A stretch of DNA of 64,000 nucleotides from Burkholderiales bacterium (GTDB lineage Bacteria; Pseudomonadota; Gammaproteobacteria; Burkholderiales; Burkholderiaceae_C), in NCBI GenBank assembly GCA_016191525.1, contig JACPOK010000014.1:434001-498000 (forward strand), written 5' to 3'. The notes beneath the pieces are model-generated. The model was not told the DNA's origin. It did no database searches and saw only the letters and a list, made by a program, of their open reading frames with translations. Position numbers and translations under genes: made by a program. This document shows positions 57,816-64,000 of this stretch, in pieces; the stretch's first letter is position 1, and each line of letters starts with the position of its first letter.

Positions 57816-57887
57816 TGTCATTGCGGGCTTGACCCGCAATCCACGTTGGCGCACCACGGTGGATGCCGGATCAGGTCCGGCATGACA
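57816..57887. repeat. 72-bp cloverleaf-like palindromic intergenic repeat
   Basis: Outer pair TGTCAT/ATGACA (57816-57821 and 57882-57887), hairpin TTGCGGG-CTTGA-CCCGCAA (57821-57837), middle pair ATCCAC/GTGGAT (57839-57844 and 57859-57864) and hairpin ATGCCGGA-TCAGG-TCCGGCAT (57863-57883). This type recurs in many proteobacterial genomes. It lies between the ABC exporter and DUF1178 gene ends and could also act as a bidirectional terminator-like structure. Confidence 0.8.
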
Positions 57888-57892
57888 ACCCC

Positions 57893-58330
57893 TTATTGCA
57901 GCGGCTCTTTCAGCGCCTTGGGTATCGGCAGCGGCAGCACGCCGATGCCCTCTTCCTGCAGCGCCTCGGTCTCGCGGGCCGAAGCCTGGCCGCGAATGCC
58001 GCGCTCCTCGACTTCCCCGTAGTGGATGCGGCGCGCCTCTTCGGCAAAACGCCCGCCCACGTCTTCGGTATGCGCCATGACGTGGCGCACCATTTTCATC
58101 CAGGCCGCCTGCATGGTGGCGTCGGGCGCGGCCATGACTTCCTGCTTCGGCGCTTCGCGCGAGGCGCCCAGCATCAGGCGCGGCGCGGTCAGCATCTTGG
58201 CGATGGCGGTGTCGCCGCACAGCGGGCACTCGACCAGGCCGCGCGTGAGCTGGTCCTGGAAATCCTCTTCCGAGCCAAACCAGCCTTCAAACGAATGCCG
58301 GTGGGTGCATTGCAGGTTGAGGACTTTCAT
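57893..58330 (-). CDS. DUF1178 family protein
   Basis: A 145-residue protein with an N-terminal zinc-binding type pattern MKVLNLQCTHRHSFEGWFGS followed by ECPLCGD, typical of DUF1178. The C-terminal half is helical (HVMAHTEDVGGRFAEEARRIHYGE). Function unknown. It is the usual downstream neighbour of NUDIX-DUF2818-nuo in this group. It starts eight bases after the NUDIX gene. Confidence 0.9.
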   Translation of the reverse strand: MKVLNLQCTHRHSFEGWFGSEEDFQDQLTRGLVECPLCGDTAIAKMLTAPRLMLGASREAPKQEVMAAPDATMQAAWMKMVRHVMAHTEDVGGRFAEEARRIHYGEVEERGIRGQASARETEALQEEGIGVLPLPIPKALKEPLQ

Positions 58331-58338
58331 GGCTTCGA

Positions 58339-58911
58339 TTATCCGCGCCAGTCCAAAGACCACGCGCCGGACAGGACGTTCTGCAGCCACAACGCGGCCA
58401 CCAGCGTCTTGGCGTCGGTGACCTGGCCTTCGCGGCACCAGGCGGAAAGCTCCTGCGGCGTGGCGCTGAACACTTCGAGGAATTCGCCTTCGTCCAGCTT
58501 GCGCTCGCCCAGCGTAAGGCCCCGCGCGAACCAGATGTCGATGAATTCGGTGGAGTAGGAGATGACAGGGTGCAGTACGCCGGCGCGAGCCCATTCGCGC
58601 GCGCTGTAGCCGGTTTCTTCCAGCAGTTCGCGCCGGGCGCAGGCCAGCGGCTCTTCGCCCTTGTCGATCTTGCCGGCGGGGAACTCGGTCATCACCCGCT
58701 GCACGGGGTAGCGGAACTGGCGCTCCAGCAGCACGCGCCCGTCATCGAGCAGCGGGATGATCATCACCGCGCCCGGGTGCACCACGTATTCGCGCGTGGC
58801 ACTGCCGCCATCGGGCAGCCGCACCGTGTCGCGAAAGGCGTGCAGGAATTTGCCCTTGAACAGCTCCACGCTGTCCTGCTTGTGCTCGATCAGGTGGTCG
58901 TCGGTGCTCAT
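58339..58911 (-). CDS. NUDIX hydrolase, ADP-ribose pyrophosphatase-like
   Basis: A 190-residue NUDIX enzyme. The Nudix box G-x5-E-x7-REUxEExGU is present (GKIDKGEEPLACARRELLEETGY). The sequence before it (LERQFRYPVQRVMTEFPAG) fits ADP-ribose/ADP-sugar pyrophosphatases. It hydrolyses nucleoside diphosphate sugars in the cytoplasm. It starts one base after the DUF2818 stop. Confidence 0.92.
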   Translation of the reverse strand: MSTDDHLIEHKQDSVELFKGKFLHAFRDTVRLPDGGSATREYVVHPGAVMIIPLLDDGRVLLERQFRYPVQRVMTEFPAGKIDKGEEPLACARRELLEETGYSAREWARAGVLHPVISYSTEFIDIWFARGLTLGERKLDEGEFLEVFSATPQELSAWCREGQVTDAKTLVAALWLQNVLSGAWSLDWRG

Positions 58912-58912
58912 G

Positions 58913-59215
58913 TCAGTGGCGGTGCTTCCAGAGGTAGCGCCAGATGAAACCGGGGAAGGCGAAGACGATGAAGAGCGCGCCGGTCACGGCATAGAACTCC
59001 CAGCCCTGCGGTGCGATCTGCCCCGCGCTTTTCTCCAGCGCAAGGCCGAGGCCACCGGCGACGAAGTACAGCACCACCAGTTCAGCGAGCCGCAGCGCCA
59101 GCGGCTTCGGGGCCGCCATCGGCACGACGGCGAACAGCCGCTGGTTGAGGAAAGGCAGGTTGGCGGCGCACAAGGCCACCGCGATCACCAGCCAGACAGA
59201 GATGTTTTGCGACAC
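58913..59215 (-). CDS. DUF2818 small membrane protein
   Basis: A 100-residue protein with three hydrophobic segments (about residues 6-26, 42-60 and 73-92) and a basic end (WKHRH). It is the DUF2818 protein regularly found after nuoN in betaproteobacteria, so a link with complex I assembly or stability is possible but unproven. Confidence 0.88.
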   Translation of the reverse strand: MSQNISVWLVIAVALCAANLPFLNQRLFAVVPMAAPKPLALRLAELVVLYFVAGGLGLALEKSAGQIAPQGWEFYAVTGALFIVFAFPGFIWRYLWKHRH

Positions 59216-59236
59216 GGGCGGGCGCCCTTGCGGGTG

Positions 59237-60724
59237 TTATGTCGCCAGCGTCTTGACGATGGCGTTCAGGCACAGCGTCATGAGCCCGCCGGGCAGGATG
59301 CCCAGGATCAGCACCAGCGCGCCGTTGATGGTCAGCACCGCGCGCACGTCCGCCGGCGCCGACACGGTGGTGGCCGTGATGGGCTCGTCGAAGTACATGA
59401 CCTTGACGACACGCAGGTAGTAGAAGGCGCCGATCAGCGACATGATCACCGCGTAGATGGCCAGGCCGATGTAGAGCGTGTCGCCCGAAGCCACCAGCGC
59501 CTGCAGCACCGTGAGCTTGCCGTAGAAGCCCACCAGCGGCGGCACGCCGGCCAGCGAGAACAGGCACACGGCCATGACGCCGGCGTACAGCGGGCTGCGC
59601 TGGTTCAGGCCGGCCAGGTCGGAGATTTCCTCGCTCTCGAAGCCTTCGCGCGCCAGCAGCAGGATGATGCCGAAGCTGGCCAGCGTGGTGAGCACATAGG
59701 TGATCACGTAGAACATGGCGGCGCTGTACGCATACTGCGCGTTGAGCGTGTTGCCGTTGACGAAGCCCGCGGCCAGGCCCAGCAGTACGAAGCCCATCTG
59801 CGCGATGGTGGAGTACGCCAGCATGCGCTTGAGGTTGGTCTGCGCGATGGCGGCGAAGTTGCCCACCAGCAGCGAGCCGGCGGCCAGCACCAGCAGCATC
59901 TGCTGCCAGTCGGGCGCCAGCGGGATCAGGCCTTCCACCAGCAGGCGGATGGCGATGCCGAAGGCCGCCAGCTCGGGCGCCGCGCCGATCATCAGCGTGA
60001 CGGCCGTGGGCGCGCCCTGGTACACGTCGGGGATCCACATGTGGAAGGGCACGGCCCCCAGCTTGAAGGCCAGGCCGGCGACGATGAACACCAGCCCGAA
60101 CACCATCACCTGGTGCTTGATGCGGCCGCTGCCCACGGCCTTGAACACTTCAGTGAGGTCCAGCGAGCCGGTGGCGCCGTAGATCATGGAGATGCCGTAC
60201 AGCAGGAAGCCGCTGGCCATGGCGCCCAGCACGAAGTACTTCATGGCCGCCTCGGTGGAGGTGGCGTGGTCGCGCCGCAGCGCCACCAGCGCGTAGCTGC
60301 ACAGCGTGAGCAGCTCCAGCCCCAGGTAGATCACCAGGAAGTTGCTGCCCGAGACCATGACGAACATGCCCAGCAGCGCGAACATCGACAGGGTGAACAT
60401 CTCGCCGCCGCGCAGCATGTCCCGGTCGGCCGCGTAGGGGCGGCCATACACCAGCGTGACCATCACGGCCAGCGTGGAGAAGCACTTGAGCCAGTTGCTC
60501 AGCGGGTCGCTGACGATCATGCGGTTGAAGGCGTAGATCGTGTCGCCGCGGATGGCGAAGTCGGCGTTGAACCAGGCCACCACGGCCAGCGTGGCCATGG
60601 TGAGCCAGTAGGTCAGGTTGCGCTGGCGGGTCTTCACGCCCAGGTCGATCAGCGCGATCACGCAGGCCATCACCAGCAGCAGGATGTCCGGCGACACGAC
60701 GATCAGGCTTATTTTGTCCAGCAT
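59237..60724 (-). CDS. nuoN: NADH-quinone oxidoreductase subunit N
   Basis: A 495-residue antiporter-like membrane subunit of respiratory complex I. It has 13-14 transmembrane helices with the proton-channel segments intact ([27 protein letters not shown], in which the conserved Lys is present). It carries part of the proton translocation. It starts 21 bp after the nuoM stop. Confidence 0.95.
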   Translation of the reverse strand: MLDKISLIVVSPDILLLVMACVIALIDLGVKTRQRNLTYWLTMATLAVVAWFNADFAIRGDTIYAFNRMIVSDPLSNWLKCFSTLAVMVTLVYGRPYAADRDMLRGGEMFTLSMFALLGMFVMVSGSNFLVIYLGLELLTLCSYALVALRRDHATSTEAAMKYFVLGAMASGFLLYGISMIYGATGSLDLTEVFKAVGSGRIKHQVMVFGLVFIVAGLAFKLGAVPFHMWIPDVYQGAPTAVTLMIGAAPELAAFGIAIRLLVEGLIPLAPDWQQMLLVLAAGSLLVGNFAAIAQTNLKRMLAYSTIAQMGFVLLGLAAGFVNGNTLNAQYAYSAAMFYVITYVLTTLASFGIILLLAREGFESEEISDLAGLNQRSPLYAGVMAVCLFSLAGVPPLVGFYGKLTVLQALVASGDTLYIGLAIYAVIMSLIGAFYYLRVVKVMYFDEPITATTVSAPADVRAVLTINGALVLILGILPGGLMTLCLNAIVKTLAT

Positions 60725-60745
60725 GGCGCTCTTCGATTCAGTCTG

Positions 60746-62221
60746 TTAGTTCAGTTTGGAAACAGCCACGTGCTTCAGCAAGTCGGCCACCGAGGCGTTC
60801 ATGATGTCGGTGAAGGGCTTGGGATAAATGCCCATGTACATGACGGCGATGGCCAGCAGGCCCAGCATCAGGAATTCGCGGGCATTGATGTCGGTGAGTT
60901 CGCGCACGTGGTCGTTGGCCACCGGGCCCAGGTACACGCGCTTGAACATCCACAGGGTGTAGGCGGCGCCGAAGATCAGCGCGGTGGCGGCGGCGAAGCC
61001 CAGCCAGAAGTTGGCCTTGACGGCGCCCAGGATCACCATCCACTCGCCCACGAAACCGGCAGTGGCGGGCAAGCCGCAGTTGGCCATGGAGAACAGCAGC
61101 GCGAAGGCGGTGAAGTTGGGCATGGTGTTCACCACGCCGCCATAGCTGGAAATCTCGCGCGAATGAACGCGGTCGTACAGCACGCCGATGCACAGGAACA
61201 TGGCGCCCGAGACAAAGCCGTGCGCGATCATCTGCACCAGGCCGCCGGCCACGCCGAGGTCGTTGAAGATGAAGAAGCCCAGGGTGACGAAGCCCATGTG
61301 CGCGACGGACGAATAGGCCACCAGCTTCTTCATGTCCTGCTGCACCATCGCGACCAGGCCCACGTAGATCACCGCGATCAGCGACAGCGCGATCATCAGC
61401 CAGGCCCATTCGTGCGAGGCGTCGGGCGCGATCGGCATCGAGAAGCGCAGGAAACCGTAGGCGCCCAGCTTCAGCATGATGGCCGCCAGCACGGCGGAGC
61501 CGCCGGTGGGCGCCTCCACGTGCACGTCGGGCAGCCAGGTGTGCACCGGCCACATCGGCACCTTGACGGCGAACGCGGCGAAGAAGCCGAAGAACAGCAG
61601 CGTCTGCGCGCCGGCCGGCAGCGGCAGCTTGTGCCAGGTGAGGATGTCGAAGCTGCCGCCGGACTTGCCGTACAGGTAGATCAGGGCGATCAGCATCAGC
61701 AGCGAGCCGAGCAGCGTGTACAGGAAGAACTTGAAGGCCGCGTAGATCTTGTTGGGCCCGCCCCAGATGCCGATGATCAGGTACATCGGGATCAGCGTGG
61801 CTTCGAAGAAGGTGTAGAACAGGATGCCGTCGAGCGCGCAGAACACGCCGATCATCAGGCCCGACAGGATCATGAAGGCGCCGAAATACTGGTTGACGCG
61901 CTCGGTGATGACTTCCCAGCCGGCGATGACCACCACCACGTTGATGAACGCGGTGAGCAGCACGAACCAGAACGAGATGCCGTCCACGCCCAGGTGGTAA
62001 TTGATGTGGAAGCGGTCGATCCAGGCCACGTTCTCGACGAACTGCATGGCCGAGGTGCCCAGCTTGAAGCCGTCGTACAGCGGCAGGGTCACCAGCAGGC
62101 TGATGACCGCGCCGACCAGCGCGATCCAGCGCACGCTGTGCGCCTGGTCGTCGCGGCCCAGGGCCAGCAGGACAAGGCCGAAGAAGATCGGTGTCCAGAT
62201 TGCAAGGCTCAGCAAACCCAT
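60746..62221 (-). CDS. nuoM: NADH-quinone oxidoreductase subunit M
   Basis: A 491-residue antiporter-like subunit of complex I. Conserved segments include FFEATLIPMYLIIGIWGG, the HTWLPDVHVEAPTGGSAVLA stretch and QQDMKKLVAYSSVAHMGFV with the channel lysine. It is complete and in normal order between nuoL and nuoN. It begins 18 bp after the nuoL stop. Confidence 0.95.
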   Translation of the reverse strand: MGLLSLAIWTPIFFGLVLLALGRDDQAHSVRWIALVGAVISLLVTLPLYDGFKLGTSAMQFVENVAWIDRFHINYHLGVDGISFWFVLLTAFINVVVVIAGWEVITERVNQYFGAFMILSGLMIGVFCALDGILFYTFFEATLIPMYLIIGIWGGPNKIYAAFKFFLYTLLGSLLMLIALIYLYGKSGGSFDILTWHKLPLPAGAQTLLFFGFFAAFAVKVPMWPVHTWLPDVHVEAPTGGSAVLAAIMLKLGAYGFLRFSMPIAPDASHEWAWLMIALSLIAVIYVGLVAMVQQDMKKLVAYSSVAHMGFVTLGFFIFNDLGVAGGLVQMIAHGFVSGAMFLCIGVLYDRVHSREISSYGGVVNTMPNFTAFALLFSMANCGLPATAGFVGEWMVILGAVKANFWLGFAAATALIFGAAYTLWMFKRVYLGPVANDHVRELTDINAREFLMLGLLAIAVMYMGIYPKPFTDIMNASVADLLKHVAVSKLN

Positions 62222-62239
62222 TTTTATTCTTCCGCCTCG

Positions 62240-64000
62240 TTAATTCTTAATCCATACGAACCACGTCATCAGCACGAACACGCCCAGGATCATCCCGAAC
62301 GCATAGTGGTAGATGTAGCCCGACTGGAACCAGCGCACCACGCCGGAGAACCAGCCGGCGAGCTTCCAGGAGCCGTTGACCAGCGCGCCGTCGATGATGG
62401 CTTGGTCGCCGCCCTTCCACAGGCCCATGCCCAGGCCGCGGGCGCCGCGCGCCAGGATGTTCTCGTTGATCCAGTCCATGTAGTACTTGTTGTCCAGCAG
62501 CTTGTACACGGGCTGCACCATGGACTGGATCTTCGCGGGCAGCGCGGTATTGACCATGTACAGGTAGTAGGCCAGCGCCACGCCCGACAGCGCCAGCCAG
62601 AACGGAAGCGAAGTGAGGCCGTGCAGCGCCATCTGCGCGGGGCCGTGGAAGGCCTTGGCCAGCTCTTCCATGGCCGGGTGCTTTTCCAGGTTGACGAAGA
62701 TCGAATCCTTGAAGAATTCGCCGAACAGCATGGGCTGGATGGTGAGGAAGCCGATCACCACCGAGGGGAAGGCCAGCAGCAGCAGCGGCGCCGTCACCAC
62801 CCAGGGTGACTCGTGCGGCTCGTGGTGGTCGTCGTGGTGGTGATGCGGGTCAGGCTCTTCATGGGCATCGTGGTGGTGCAGCTCGGGGTTCTGGTCGAAG
62901 CGCTCCTTGCCGTGGAACACCAGGAAGTACATGCGGAACGAATAGAAGGCCGTGACGAACACGCCGGCCAGCACCGCGAAGTGCGCGAAGCCGGCGCCCC
63001 ACAGGTGGCTCTCGCCCACCGCCTCGATGATGCTGTCCTTGGAATAGAAGCCCGCGAACAGCGGCGTGCCGATCAGCGCGAGCGAACCCAGCAGCGAGGT
63101 GATCCAGGTGATGGGCATGTACTTGCGCACGCCGCCCATCCAGCGGATGTCCTGGTTGTGGTGCATGCCGATGATGACGGAGCCGGCCGCGAGGAACAGC
63201 AGCGCCTTGAAGAAGGCGTGCGTCATCAGGTGGAACACGGCCACCGAGTAGGCCCATGAACAGGGCCGTGATGGCGCCGATCACCATGATGAAGGACAGC
63301 GCGGTATCCGACAGCTCGAACAGCGGCGACATGCGCGCGACCATGAAGATGCCGGCCGTCACCATGGTGGCGGCGTGGATCAGCGCGGAGATGGGCGTCG
63401 GGCCTTCCATCGAATCAGGCAGCCACACATGCAGCGGGAATTGCGCGCTCTTGCCCATGGCGCCGATGAACAGGCAAATGCAGATCACGGTGACCAGCAT
63501 CCACTCGGTGCCCGGGAAGCCCAGCTTGGCCAGCTCGCCCGACTTGCCGAAGACCTCGGCATAGTTCAGCGAACCGGCGTAGGCGGTGATGAGGCCGATG
63601 CCCAGGATGAAGCCGAAGTCGCCCACGCGGTTGACCAGGAAGGCCTTCATGTTGGCGAAGATGGCCGTGGGCTTGTTGAACCAGAAGCCGATCAGCAGGT
63701 ACGACACCAGGCCCACCGCTTCCCAGCCGAAGAACAGCTGCAGGAAGTTGTTGCTCATCACCAGCATCAGCATGGAGAAGGTGAATAGGGAGATGTAGCC
63801 GAAGAAGCGGTTGTAGCCGTCGTCTTCCTCCATGTAGCCGATGGTGTAGATGTGCACCATCAGCGACACGAAGGTCACCACGCACATCATCATGGCCGTC
63901 AGGCCGTCGACGAGGAAGCCCACTTCCATCTTCAGGCCGCCGACGACCATCCACTCGTACAGGGTGGCGTTGAAGCGCGCGCCGTCGATGGCGACGCTCT
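62240..64000 (-). pseudogene. nuoL: nuoL with an out-of-frame internal deletion, 5' end outside window
   Basis: Complex I subunit L, split into two frames. The upstream part (64000 to about 63251) runs normally to GAITALFMG and then shifts. The downstream part (from about 63250) resumes YSVAVFHLMTHAFFKALLFLAAGSVI and continues to the stop. Compared with the family, about 31 residues are missing in between: the helix with the conserved lysine (D-I-K-R-V-x-A-Y-S-T). The change leaves the frame shifted, so no full NuoL can be made. A His-rich cytoplasmic/periplasmic loop (HHHDAHEEPDPHHHH) is normal for this group. A true mutation or an assembly error are both possible. Confidence 0.85.

Noticed and set aside
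58757-62809. 1350-codon open frame antisense to nuoN/nuoM
   Set aside because: Its sequence is low-complexity (Gln/His/Arg/Gly-rich) as expected from the opposite strand of GC-rich genes, and the minus strand encodes clear complex I subunits.
1-64000. CRISPR arrays, tRNA and rRNA genes, and insertion sequences with transposases
   Set aside because: I looked for regularly spaced repeats, tRNA-like cloverleaves with CCA-type ends and transposase motifs and found none that I can support.

Overview
This is GC-rich DNA in which almost every base is coding. Gene content and order point to a betaproteobacterium of the order Burkholderiales, most likely family Comamonadaceae (Variovorax/Polaromonas/Ramlibacter-like). 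The evidence is four Bug-family tricarboxylate-transporter binding proteins, a nuoLMN - DUF2818 - NUDIX - DUF1178 tail, a Gram-negative porin, and a ~62-bp in-gene repeat whose 17-nt core reads GCTAY-N7-RTAGC.

Layout. 0-13.7 kb: housekeeping genes (hslO, gamma carbonic anhydrase, DUF455, xerD, queG, tsaE, amiC) mixed with Bug proteins, an AEC carrier and exported proteins of unknown function. 13.9-26.2 kb: accessory block with a glycine-zipper lipoprotein, an orphan Rieske oxygenase pair (NagGH-like), a 1256-residue Calx-beta/SGNH-like protein, a LysR-Bug / lipoprotein hydrolase-porin module, pbpG and a DedA protein. 26.3-28.1 kb: mutL. 28.1-31.0 kb: small genes with a 46-bp direct repeat and a frameshifted gene. 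31.0-34.5 kb: a cassette array on the minus strand with six complete and one degraded attC site and no integrase gene in the window. 34.8-39.5 kb: small membrane protein, MetX-like hydrolase, Bcr/CflA-type pump, miaA and an ABC ATPase. 39.6-44.5 kb, minus strand: ModA-like protein, Tudor-knot-like exported protein, PLP lyase, and a YfiR/hybrid-kinase pair. 44.6-51.1 kb: FtsX-type permease, IlvD/Edd dehydratase, AttH-like lipocalin, and a protein resembling the C-terminal domain of plant IQM proteins. 51.1-57.8 kb: MarR-EmrAB-NodT drug-efflux operon with a divergent ABC exporter. 57.8-64 kb: DUF1178, NUDIX, DUF2818, nuoN, nuoM and a disrupted nuoL running off the edge.

How the genes relate. 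tsaE, amiC, mutL and miaA keep the order of a widespread ancestral cluster, but about 12.5 kb separates amiC from mutL and 9.4 kb separates mutL from miaA. The ABC ATPase at 38.5 kb, the permease at 44.6 kb and the AttH-like protein at 48.9 kb look like a split AttEFGH-type export system. The best leads for something new are the ~62-bp in-gene element found in six genes, the integrase-less cassette array, the hydrolase fold interrupted by Calx-beta repeats, the IQM-like protein, and the out-of-frame deletion in nuoL.
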